Positions 1-6,334 of a DNA stretch of 37,233 bases are shown piece by piece (position 1 is the stretch's first letter; each line of letters opens with the position of its first letter). A program made the translations under genes and the position numbers. The notes below the pieces were generated by a model. It saw only the letters and a program-made list of their open reading frames with translations. It did not search any database and had not been told where the DNA came from. Source of the DNA: an uncultured Eubacteriales bacterium (GTDB lineage: Bacteria; Bacillota; Clostridia; Oscillospirales; Oscillospiraceae); the NCBI GenBank assembly GCA_900320465.1, contig ONSQ01000007.1, positions 1-37,233 on the forward strand. Reading direction: 5' to 3'.

Positions 1-285
1 CACTCCGTCCTCTACGCCGCCGCGATTTTCGTCCTGGGTCTGCGCATCCCCTGGGAGCGCGTGCTGGGCGAAAAGGTCTGCGCGCTGCTGCCGCGGCTTT
101 CGGCCTGCTCCTTCGGCATCTTTCTCATCCATCGCATCGTCATGTATGTGGAAATGCCCCTGCTGGGGCTGGACGGCCACAGTCTGGTCTGGCGCGTGCT
201 CTGCCCGCTGCTGACCTACGGCGTGTCGCTTCTCATCACGCTTGTTTTGAAAAAGCTGCCGATTCTGAAATACACCGTCGGCTGA
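1..285 (+). CDS. Acyltransferase family 3 protein, C-terminal end (partial)
   Basis: The frame is open from the first base and stops at 283-285, so only about 94 C-terminal residues are present. Two hydrophobic stretches are visible (roughly residues 3-14 and 60-81). Between them lies a GIFLIH motif, which resembles the last membrane segments of acyltransferase-3 (PF01757) proteins such as OatA- or WecH-like O-acetyltransferases. Such proteins move acyl groups onto cell-wall or surface polysaccharides across the membrane. The catalytic N-terminal part lies outside the window, so the substrate cannot be judged and the family call rests on the tail alone. Confidence 0.55.
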   Translation, partial: HSVLYAAAIFVLGLRIPWERVLGEKVCALLPRLSACSFGIFLIHRIVMYVEMPLLGLDGHSLVWRVLCPLLTYGVSLLITLVLKKLPILKYTVG

Positions 286-557
286 GCCGAGCGCGACCCG
301 GGCGGCGCATAGCGAAAATCCTCCTGTAAATCCTGTCTTTGCCGCGTGCATCGACAAGGAAATGAAAAAAGAGACGATAAGCGGGCATAAGCCGCCGCGG
401 AGTTCTTCTCCGCGGCGGTCTTCCGTCTGCCCGCGCCAAAACGGGAGAAAAAAGCAGTGGATATTTCTTCCGCACTGTGATATTCTTCTTCCGGCAAACC
501 GCTCCCGTCTGAAGACGGGAGCTTTTGCGGAACTTCTTCGCACAGCTGGTGATCTTT
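286..557 (+). promoter_or_regulatory. Structured leader before the YczE-like gene
   Basis: This 272-base gap holds no convincing gene. It contains a large two-part hairpin: an outer stem 381-387/428-434 and an inner stem 391-402/408-419 (one G-U pair). A second, perfect 10-bp hairpin (501-510/513-522) is followed by TTTT. The segment ACGGGAG at 441-447 is complementary to CTCCCGT at 502-508, which is one arm of that last hairpin, so an alternative fold could prevent it forming. Together this looks like an attenuator or regulated leader, but no known riboswitch consensus was recognised and no clear sigma-A promoter is visible. Confidence 0.4.
501..526 (+). terminator. Terminator-like hairpin just upstream of the YczE-like gene
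   Basis: A perfect 10-bp stem (501-510 with 513-522, two-base loop GA) is followed by TTTT at 523-526. It ends only about 30 bases before the start codon at 558. It would therefore act as an attenuator of that gene or as a terminator for the acyltransferase upstream. The very tight loop and short U tract make strength uncertain. Confidence 0.45.
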
Positions 558-1271
558 ATGTACACAAAACAGGACTTGCGCGAGAACCGGACGCGCGGCG
601 CGATCGCGGCGAACATGCTGCTCGCGGCGGCGAGCCTTTTCGTCAACGGCTTCGGCGTCTATCTCACGATCCAGGCCAACATCGGCGCCGGCCCGTGGGA
701 CGTGCTGAATCTGGGCCTGTCCAAAACCCTCGGCATCCTCTACGGCACGGCCTCGATCTGCGTGTCGCTGACCATTCTTGCCATCGACGTGCTGATGCGC
801 GAGCCGATCGGCATCGCCATGTTCATCGACGCGATCGTCGTGGGCAAGGCGGTGGATCTCTTCAACCGTCTGCATGTGGTGCCTGCCTGCCGCTCGCCCT
901 TTGTCGGCGTGCCGGTCATGATCGCGGGACTTTTTGTGATGGCCTATACCCAGTTTGCCTATATGTCCGCGGCGCTGGGCTGCGGGCCGCGCGACACGCT
1001 GCTGGTCGGTCTGGCCAAGCGGCTGAACCGTCTGCCGATCGGGGCGGTGAGCATCGCGCTGCTCTCCCTCGCGACGCTCACGGGCTGGCTGCTGGGCGGA
1101 CCGGTCGGCGTCGGGACGCTGATCTGCGCCTTCGGCACCGGGCCGATCATGCAGCTGGCCTTCCGCACGGTGCGTTTTGACGCGACGAAGATCCGCCATC
1201 AGCATCTGACGGAATCGATCAGAATCTTCCTTGCGAAAAAGGCCAAGGGCGGCCGAAACTGCGCCGCATAA
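558..1271 (+). CDS. YczE/YitT-like integral membrane protein
   Basis: A 237-residue membrane protein with about five hydrophobic segments. It contains an internal duplication: GAGPWDVLNLGLSK near residues 43-56 is echoed by GCGPRDTLLVGLAK near residues 138-151, typical of YczE/YyaS/YitT-like proteins (DUF6198-type), whose transport role is not established. An in-frame TTG lies upstream at 525, but the ATG at 558 is preferred because the sequence before it is a hairpin and GGTGAT precedes the ATG. The C-terminus is basic and cytoplasmic-looking. It sits between two imperfect copies of one ~37-bp sequence (301-337 and 1260-1297). Confidence 0.75.
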   Translation: MYTKQDLRENRTRGAIAANMLLAAASLFVNGFGVYLTIQANIGAGPWDVLNLGLSKTLGILYGTASICVSLTILAIDVLMREPIGIAMFIDAIVVGKAVDLFNRLHVVPACRSPFVGVPVMIAGLFVMAYTQFAYMSAALGCGPRDTLLVGLAKRLNRLPIGAVSIALLSLATLTGWLLGGPVGVGTLICAFGTGPIMQLAFRTVRFDATKIRHQHLTESIRIFLAKKAKGGRNCAA

Positions 1272-1273
1272 CC

Positions 1274-1330
1274 AAAAATCCTCCTGCAAATACTATCCGT
1301 GTCAACAGATAGAAATGCAGGAGGATTTTT
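1274..1330 (+). promoter_or_regulatory. Inverted repeat that can sequester the spoVT Shine-Dalgarno
   Basis: Bases 1274-1288 and 1316-1330 form a perfect 15-bp inverted repeat with a 27-base loop. The downstream arm contains the AGGAGG (1319-1324) that serves the ATG at 1334 with a 9-base spacing. Folding the transcript would bury this ribosome-binding site. The run of T at the end also lets it act as a weak terminator for the YczE-like gene. Whether it regulates or merely terminates cannot be decided from sequence. Confidence 0.5.
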
Positions 1331-1333
1331 CAT

Positions 1334-1755
1334 ATGAAAGCAACCGGAATCGTGCGGCGGATCGACGATCTGGGCCGGGTCGTGATCCCCAAGGAGCTGC
1401 GCCGCACCATGCGTCTGCGGGAGGCCGGGCGACGGAGGCCACAGCCGCCGTCTGCGACCGGGAGGGCGTGATCGCGGCCGCCGGCCCGGCCAGAAAGGAG
1501 CTGCTGGGCAAGCCCGTCGGGCAGGAGCTGGACGCGCTGCTCGCAAGCCGCGCCCTGCACCGGGCCTCCGATAAGCCCGTGGGCGTCCCGGAGGGCTCCG
1601 AACTCTGCGCGCTGTCCGTGGCGGCCCCCATCCTGTGCGAGGGCGACGTGGTGGGCGGCGTGCTGTTCGCCGGCGGCGCGAGAGTCTGCGGCGAGACGGA
1701 GGAGAAGCTGGCCCTGGCCGCCGCCCACTTCCTCGGCCGCCAGATGGAGGGATAA
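1334..1755 (+). pseudogene. spoVT: spoVT, internally deleted and frameshifted
   Basis: SpoVT is an AbrB-type DNA-binding regulator of late forespore (sigma-G) genes. The first 31 codons from ATG 1334 read as the SpoVT swapped-hairpin domain (MKATGIVRRIDDLGRVVIPK), after a strong AGGAGG site. At about 1425-1430 the homology jumps, and the C-terminal GAF-like domain continues in another frame (ATAAVCDREGVIAAAG, ending FLGRQMEG) to the stop at 1753-1755. The open part is 422 bases, while a 178-codon SpoVT needs about 537. Roughly 110 bases, the end of the DNA-binding domain and the linker, are therefore missing, and the two halves are out of frame. A programmed frameshift cannot restore missing sequence, so this is a pseudogene or an assembly deletion. 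Confidence 0.75.
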
Positions 1756-1761
1756 AGAGGC

Positions 1762-1790
1762 TTGAAAAGACACGAAGCAGATGATACAAT
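1762..1790 (+). promoter_or_regulatory. Sigma-A promoter for the ABC-F gene
   Basis: TTGAAA (1762-1767), a 17-base spacer and TACAAT (1785-1790) make a near-consensus promoter. Transcription would start near 1797, about 220 bases before the ABC-F start codon, giving the long leader described separately. Confidence 0.75.
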
Positions 1791-1796
1791 ACAAGC

Positions 1797-2004
1797 AATC
1801 AAACGAAAGGAGAACGGACGAGTGAGAATTGCCTGCTGAGTTTTCAGGTATGACGTGCCCGCGGCCCGCAGAAGGACCGCGCGTCTTGTCGTGCCTGCCT
1901 ACGCGCAGGAAAGCTGTTCACCGGCCGTTTTGCGAGAGCGGGCCTCTTTGCGCTCATGCCCTCCGTACAGCCGCGGGATGTTTCCTGCGGCTGATTATTT
2001 TTTC
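1797..2004 (+). promoter_or_regulatory. Attenuator leader of the ABC-F gene with a mini-ORF
   Basis: A ribosome site AAAGGAG (1806-1812) precedes a six-codon ORF, GTG 1822 to TGA 1839, reading MRIAC. Downstream are competing helices. An early stem pairs 1879-1884 with 1901-1906, and a small one pairs 1894-1898 with 1905-1909. The segment 1904-1912 (CGCAGGAAA) is perfectly complementary to 1981-1989 (TTTCCTGCG), which is the loop end and 3' arm of the terminator. Forming the 1904-1912/1981-1989 helix would destroy the terminator. This is the logic of ribosome-stalling attenuation known for ABC-F and erm resistance genes. Which peptide senses the drug is inferred; longer overlapping frames from ATG 1850 or GTG 1855 are alternatives. 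Confidence 0.65.
1968..2004 (+). terminator. Leader terminator (attenuator) of the ABC-F gene
   Basis: The 11-bp stem 1968-1978/1983-1993 (one G-U pair, loop TGTT) is followed by ATTATTTTTTC. It ends directly before the ABC-F ribosome site AAGGAGG (2005-2011), so readthrough is required for expression of the ATG at 2019. Confidence 0.8.
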
Positions 2005-2018
2005 AAGGAGGACACAAC

Positions 2019-3506
2019 ATGGCGCAAATCAAGGTAACCGACCTGAGCTTTGCCTATCCGGGCAGCTACGACAATATTTTTGAACAGGCGAGCTTTCAGT
2101 TCGACAGCGACTGGAAGCTGGGCTTCATCGGCCGCAATGGCCGCGGCAAGACGACCTTTCTGAAGCTGCTGATGGGCGAATATCCTTTTCAGGGGCGCAT
2201 CGACGCGCCGATGGATTTCGACTATTTCCCCTTTGCGGTGCCGCATCCCGGACATCTTGCCGGGGAAGTGTGCGCGGAGATCGACCCCGACGTGCCGTCC
2301 TGGCGTCTCGCGCGCGAGATGGCGGCGCTTTCTCTGGGCGAGGAGCTGCTGTGGCGGCCCTTCGACACGCTCTCCAAAGGCGAGCAGACCAAGCTGCAGC
2401 TCTGCCTGCTCTTCGCGCGGGAAAACCGCTTTCTGCTGATCGACGAGCCGACCAACCACCTCGATATCCGGGGCCGCGAGCTGGTCAGCCGCTACTTAAA
2501 CACGAAAAAGGGCTTTCTTCTCGTAAGCCACGACCGCGCCTTCCTGGACGGCTGTGTGGACCATATTCTGTCCATCAATCGCGCCACGATCGAGGTGCAG
2601 CGGGGAAACTTTTCCTCCTGGTGGGAGAACCGGCAGCGGCAGGATGCGTACGAGCTGGCCGAAAACGAGCGGCTGAAAAAGGACATCCGCCGCCTGCAGG
2701 CCACGGCCCGGGAAAAGGCCGGATGGTCCGACGCCGCCGAGCGCCGCAAGACCGGCGTCGATCGGATGCAGGTCGACAACATCAAGGGCTGGGCGCCGCT
2801 GCAGGGAGCCAAGTCAAAAAAGCAGATGGCCCGCGCCAAGGCCATCGAAAAGCGGCGGGACGCCGCGATCGAGGAGAAGCAGGGGCTGCTGAAAGATCTC
2901 GAGGAGGTAGAGTCGCTCAAGCTCATCCAGCCGCCCTTTTACACCGACCGGCTCGTCGAGCTGCGCGCGCTCTCAGTCGACTACGGCTCCGGGGCGCTCT
3001 TTGCCCCGCTGTCTCATACGCTGCGGACGGGTGATCGCGTCGCGCTGATCGGGCCAAACGGCAGCGGCAAGTCCAGCATCATCAAGCTTATTTGCGGCGA
3101 GGCCATCCCTCACGAGGGCCTGTGCGAGGTCGCCAGCCGCCTTACGATTTCCTATGTACCGCAGGACACAGGCTTTCTGCGCGGCGATCTGAGGGACTTT
3201 GCCCGCGAAAGGGGCATCGACGAGAGCCTGTTCAAGGCGATTTTGCGCAAGCTGGACTTCTCCCGTGTCCAGTTTGAAAAGGACATGGCCTCCTACAGCG
3301 CGGGACAGAAGAAAAAGGTGCTGCTTTCTGCCAGCCTGTGCGAAAAGGCGCAGCTGCACATCTGGGACGAGCCGATGAACTATATCGACGTCTATTCCCG
3401 CATGCAGCTGGAGGAGCTGATCCTGCACAGCCGCCCGACGCTGCTCTTCGTCGAGCACGACCGCGCCTTCTGCGACAGGGTCGCCACCGCGAAGATCGAA
3501 TTATAA
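2019..3506 (+). CDS. ABC-F ribosomal protection protein, Lsa-like
   Basis: A 495-residue soluble protein with two ABC ATPase domains and no membrane segment. Domain 1 has Walker A GRNGRGKT (38-45), signature LSKGEQ (118-123) and LLIDEPTNHLD. A charged inter-domain linker follows, then domain 2 with GPNGSGKS (345-352), the degenerate signature YSAGQKK and LHIWDEPMNYID. The degenerate signature, the MNYID motif and the N-terminus resemble Lsa-type ABC-F proteins, which bind the ribosomal E site and dislodge lincosamides, streptogramin A and pleuromutilins. The resistance spectrum is inferred, because housekeeping ABC-F proteins share the fold. An attenuated leader supports drug-inducible expression. 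AAGGAGG lies 7 bases before the ATG. No convincing terminator follows before the rpsF promoter. Confidence 0.85.
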   Translation: MAQIKVTDLSFAYPGSYDNIFEQASFQFDSDWKLGFIGRNGRGKTTFLKLLMGEYPFQGRIDAPMDFDYFPFAVPHPGHLAGEVCAEIDPDVPSWRLAREMAALSLGEELLWRPFDTLSKGEQTKLQLCLLFARENRFLLIDEPTNHLDIRGRELVSRYLNTKKGFLLVSHDRAFLDGCVDHILSINRATIEVQRGNFSSWWENRQRQDAYELAENERLKKDIRRLQATAREKAGWSDAAERRKTGVDRMQVDNIKGWAPLQGAKSKKQMARAKAIEKRRDAAIEEKQGLLKDLEEVESLKLIQPPFYTDRLVELRALSVDYGSGALFAPLSHTLRTGDRVALIGPNGSGKSSIIKLICGEAIPHEGLCEVASRLTISYVPQDTGFLRGDLRDFARERGIDESLFKAILRKLDFSRVQFEKDMASYSAGQKKKVLLSASLCEKAQLHIWDEPMNYIDVYSRMQLEELILHSRPTLLFVEHDRAFCDRVATAKIEL

Positions 3507-3586
3507 GGAACCGCGGAAAGACAGAAGGCGCGCCTCCCATGCCGTAACTATTTGAAACTTTTTTTGCAAAAGGCGCCAAAAATCCC

Positions 3587-3614
3587 TTGACAATCCGGAA
3601 AATCCCGGTATAAT
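3587..3614 (+). promoter_or_regulatory. Sigma-A promoter of the rpsF operon
   Basis: TTGACA (3587-3592), a 16-base spacer and TATAAT (3609-3614) are both perfect hexamers, as expected for a ribosomal protein operon. Confidence 0.85.
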
Positions 3615-3619
3615 AATAT

Positions 3620-3682
3620 GGCCTGTCCATACAGGCTAAAAATCCTTGCTCCCGACAAAGAGCGGGGGCCAAAAGACCAGAA
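3620..3682 (+). promoter_or_regulatory. Possible S6:S18 autoregulatory leader
   Basis: The rpsF 5' leader contains a hairpin GCCTG/CAGGC (3620-3635) and a second pairing GCTCCCG with the GAGCGGG-rich stretch around 3647-3669. An S6:S18-binding mRNA element with a conserved CCG bulge is known upstream of rpsF in many bacteria. Position fits, but the consensus was not matched base by base. Confidence 0.3.
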
Positions 3683-3694
3683 GGAGGTGCAACC

Positions 3695-3991
3695 ATGGCA
3701 AAAGCAACGGAAAAGTACGAGGTCATGTACATCATCAACCCCAATTTCTCCGAGGAGGAGACCGCGGCGGTTGTTGAGAAGTTCAAGGCTCTTGTTGAGG
3801 CCAATGGTACGCTCGACGAAATCGAGGAGATGGGTAAGCGCAAGCTCGCTTACGAAATCAACTACATTTCCGAGGGCTACTATGTTCTCATGAAGTTCAC
3901 CAGCGGACCGGAGTTCCCGGCCGAGCTGGACCGTATCCTCGGGATCACCGACGGCATCCTGCGCCGTCTGATCACCATGCGCGCGGAATAA
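3695..3991 (+). CDS. rpsF: Small ribosomal subunit protein bS6
   Basis: 98 residues, the usual length for bS6, starting KYEVMYIINPNFSEEE and containing a GKRKLAYEI-like segment that follows the bS6 core pattern. It binds 16S rRNA in the platform of the 30S subunit as a heterodimer with bS18, encoded two genes downstream. AGGAGG lies just before the ATG. First gene of rpsF-ssb-rpsR, 10 bases before ssb. Confidence 0.95.
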   Translation: MAKATEKYEVMYIINPNFSEEETAAVVEKFKALVEANGTLDEIEEMGKRKLAYEINYISEGYYVLMKFTSGPEFPAELDRILGITDGILRRLITMRAE

Positions 3992-4001
3992 GGAGACACA
4001 C

Positions 4002-4448
4002 ATGCTCAACCACATCACGATCATGGGCCGTCTCACCCGCGATCCGGAACTCCGGATGACCCAGTCCCAGACGCAGGTCGCGTCCTTCACGCTCGCTGTT
4101 GACCGCGATTTCGGCGGCCGCGACGGCGGAGAGAAGCAGACCGACTTCATTGACTGCGTCGCATGGCGTCAGACCGCCGAGTTCGTCAGCAAGTATTTCG
4201 CCAAGGGCCGCATGGCGGTCGTCTCCGGACGGCTGCAGAGCCGTAAATGGGAAGACCGTGACGGCAACAAGCGGACCAGCTGGGAAGTGGTCGCTGACAA
4301 CATCTACTTCGGTGACAGCCGCCGCGACGGCGGTGATGCCGGAGACAACCGCGGCAGCAGCTATTCTTATGAAGCGCCGAAGACCAGCCCCAAGGCCTCT
4401 TCTCCCTTTGAAGAGCTGGAGGGCGACGACGGCGAGCTGCCGTTCTAA
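4002..4448 (+). CDS. ssb: Single-stranded DNA-binding protein
   Basis: 148 residues. An N-terminal OB fold (about 1-105) opens MLNHITIMGRLTRDPELR and contains the typical DFIDCVAWRQTAEFVSKYFAKG segment. A Gly/Asp/Ser-rich linker leads to the acidic tip DDGELPF, which recruits repair and replication proteins. It covers single strands during replication, recombination and repair. The position between rpsF and rpsR is the conserved Firmicute arrangement. Confidence 0.95.
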   Translation: MLNHITIMGRLTRDPELRMTQSQTQVASFTLAVDRDFGGRDGGEKQTDFIDCVAWRQTAEFVSKYFAKGRMAVVSGRLQSRKWEDRDGNKRTSWEVVADNIYFGDSRRDGGDAGDNRGSSYSYEAPKTSPKASSPFEELEGDDGELPF

Positions 4449-4469
4449 TAGGCAACGCCGCCCCATACG

Positions 4470-4609
4470 CCATCGGCGTCTTGCGGATGATTTCCGCCCT
4501 GCCTTCGTCACGTTTTCTTGACATACACAAAGTATGCCAGCGAAAAAGTGCCATCGGCAGAACGAAAAGCCTCTCGCAACTCGCTCTTGCCGCATGAGCC
4601 GCCGTTACC
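4470..4609 (-). repeat. Dispersed ~140-bp intergenic repeat, family A, copy 1
   Basis: Read on the minus strand, this stretch aligns along its whole length with 25701-25907 on the plus strand. Shared blocks include GCAAGAGC, TTGCGAGAG, GTTCTG, TCAAGAAAA versus GCAAGAAAA, and TCCGCAAGA followed by GCCGATGG. It fills most of the 190-base gap between ssb and rpsR and encodes no convincing protein. The second copy carries an extra 67 bases in the middle. Confidence 0.7.
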
Positions 4610-4638
4610 TGGAATCATATTTTAAGGAGGATACAGCT

Positions 4639-4878
4639 ATGGCTTTCGATAAGAACAACCCCAAGAACCATAAGCGCAGAAAAGTGTGCCAGTTCTGCGT
4701 GGACAAGGCCACCTTTATCGATTATAAAGATACCGCGAAGCTCCGCCACTACCTGTCCGAGCGCGGCAAGATCCTGCCCCGCCGCACGACCGGTACCTGC
4801 GCCATGCATCAGCGCGAGCTGACCGAGGCGATCAAGCGCTCCCGCCAGATCGCTCTTCTGCCTTACGTTCTCGACTGA
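4639..4878 (+). CDS. rpsR: Small ribosomal subunit protein bS18
   Basis: 79 residues with the bS18 core [35 protein letters not shown]. It keeps CQFC and a further Cys, as in zinc-capable bS18 forms. The ATG at 4639 is chosen because AAGGAGG (4624-4630) sits 8 bases upstream; an upstream in-frame start at 4534 would read through the repeat. It pairs with bS6 on the 30S platform. The enlarged gap to ssb is due to the inserted repeat, and a strong terminator follows. Confidence 0.95.
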   Translation: MAFDKNNPKNHKRRKVCQFCVDKATFIDYKDTAKLRHYLSERGKILPRRTTGTCAMHQRELTEAIKRSRQIALLPYVLD

Positions 4879-4891
4879 TCGTACAACCAAA

Positions 4892-4932
4892 CAGGGCTGC
4901 CGCAACTCTGCGGCAGCCCTGCTTTTCTTTAT
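4892..4932. terminator. Terminator after rpsR
   Basis: A perfect 13-bp stem (4892-4904/4909-4921, loop ACTC) is followed by CTTTTCTTTATT on the plus strand. The converging DUF4317 gene ends at 4929, so the hairpin may serve it as well. Confidence 0.85.
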
Positions 4933-6083
4933 TCCTTATCTTTCCCCAGCCTCAGCGCGGCGGGGGAGGTCTCCACGCCGTTGATCTCCACGGTCTGCCC
5001 CACGGGCACCAGGAAGTACTCCCGCCCGTCGATCACGCGCGTCTCCAGCCGGTGGCTCTCCTCCGGCGCCACGGTGATGGTTACCTCGCCGGTGCGGATC
5101 ACCAGATGCTTGCTGTCGATCACGTTCTCCGGCCGGATGGCGGCGCCGTCGCCCAGCGTGTCGCGGCAGCGCTCGGTAAAGGCTTTCACGGCCTTTTCGC
5201 TGACGCCGCAGTCGTCCAGCAGCTCGCCCAGCTCCTCGCTGGCCATCAGCAGCGGCTCGTCGCTCTTCTCCTCCTTGTGCTCCCGCACCCGGGAGGCCAG
5301 CGCCTCGTTCACGCTCTGCAGCACCTCAAAGCCGCACTCATCGCCCAGCTCCTGGCTCAGCGCCGCCTCAAAGGCGCCCCGCTGCGCGCTGGTGGACAGG
5401 GGCTCGGGTGTGTGGAACACGCCCGCGATAAAATCCGCGTGCACGTCGGTGCTGTTGCGGGTGTAGAACAGCGCGTTATAGATGTTGGTCGAGCGCCGGT
5501 CGAAGGCGGGAAACAGGAAGCCCAGCTCCGTGGGCGCGATGACCTGGCCCGGCACCGTGGCGCGAAACACCTTGTCGTCGGGGGAAAACTGCAAGCCGCT
5601 TTTCAGCTCCTTCGTGGGGCACAGCGCGCACAGCAGGTAGGAAAAGACCTCCTCCGACTCCAGCTCGGCCCCGTCCCTGCCCCTGCGGGGCACGTCGTAG
5701 GCGTCATAGGCCAGCAAGATCACATAGTTCTCCCCGCCCATGTCCACCGACGAGATGATCCGGCGGTAGAGCTCATCCCTTGTCTCGGGGTTTTCCAGAT
5801 GCTCCTTGCGAAGACGCATCAGCAGCTGGTGCTCCTCGCCCCGCTGCACCTGGGCCGTGGCAAACTCGATGTCGATCAGATTGCGGCCCATTGTGCCGGA
5901 CAGGCACTTTTTCAGCAGCGCCAGATAGCTGTCGCGCTCCTCCTGGCTCAGCAGAGCCAGCGAGCTGTCGATGGAGGAAACGATCTCACCGATGCCGTTC
6001 ACATAGCAGCCGTATATGGTCCCCACGGCCACGCGGTCGGGGCGGAAATGACGGCGAAGCTCGCCGATATCTCTTCTTGTCAT
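4929..6083 (-). CDS. DUF4317 family protein
   Basis: 384 residues, soluble, no signal peptide. The N-terminus MTRRDIGELRRHFRPDRVAVGTIYGCYVN and the length match DUF4317, a family common in Clostridia with no assigned function. The middle part (about 130-230) carries the conserved PTKELKSGLQFSPDD region. The C-terminal part is acidic and ends in a beta-rich segment. The ATG at 6083 follows AAAGGAG by 6 bases; longer in-frame starts upstream have no ribosome site. Single-gene unit, divergent from tctC. Confidence 0.8.
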   Translation of the reverse strand: MTRRDIGELRRHFRPDRVAVGTIYGCYVNGIGEIVSSIDSSLALLSQEERDSYLALLKKCLSGTMGRNLIDIEFATAQVQRGEEHQLLMRLRKEHLENPETRDELYRRIISSVDMGGENYVILLAYDAYDVPRRGRDGAELESEEVFSYLLCALCPTKELKSGLQFSPDDKVFRATVPGQVIAPTELGFLFPAFDRRSTNIYNALFYTRNSTDVHADFIAGVFHTPEPLSTSAQRGAFEAALSQELGDECGFEVLQSVNEALASRVREHKEEKSDEPLLMASEELGELLDDCGVSEKAVKAFTERCRDTLGDGAAIRPENVIDSKHLVIRTGEVTITVAPEESHRLETRVIDGREYFLVPVGQTVEINGVETSPAALRLGKDKE

Positions 6084-6120
6084 AACAGTCTCCTTTTCCG
6101 GGAATGCCCGGCAGACACTC

Positions 6121-6149
6121 AATATACCACAGCTCAGCGCGCCGTTCAA
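6121..6149 (-). promoter_or_regulatory. Promoter of the DUF4317 gene
   Basis: On the minus strand TTGAAC (6144-6149), a 17-base spacer and TATATT (6121-6126) precede the gene by about 40 bases. Confidence 0.65.
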
Positions 6150-6193
6150 CCGAAAAAACACCCTCCCGCTTGCTCCAAAATGCCGGCATATGC

Positions 6194-6221
6194 TTGACAA
6201 ACGGCGGAAAAACGGTATGCT
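6194..6221 (+). promoter_or_regulatory. Promoter of tctC
   Basis: TTGACA (6194-6199), a 16-base spacer and TATGCT (6216-6221), back to back with the DUF4317 promoter. The leader to the tctC ATG is about 107 bases, with no recognised riboswitch. Confidence 0.65.
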
Positions 6222-6334
6222 TTAATCTGGAAATTTACACGAAACAAAACGCAAAGGCGGACACGTCCCGCTATAGTATCTGACTTTCGTATGATAGGCG
6301 GCCCGGCCGCTTCCGAATAGAAGGAGAAACATCC

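Noticed and set aside
362..1180. An AAGGAA-ATG frame of 272 codons overlapping the YczE-like gene
   Set aside because: From 558 onward it is the wrong-frame reading of a real membrane protein. Only its first codons could be a leader peptide, and nothing supports that.
1231..1755. One intact 174-codon gene in the frame of the SpoVT C-terminus
   Set aside because: The only good ribosome site and the SpoVT N-terminus lie in another frame. The long frame just happens to lack stops upstream.
4518..4523. TTGACA upstream of rpsR as a promoter
   Set aside because: No -10-like hexamer lies 15-19 bases downstream, and the sequence belongs to a dispersed repeat.
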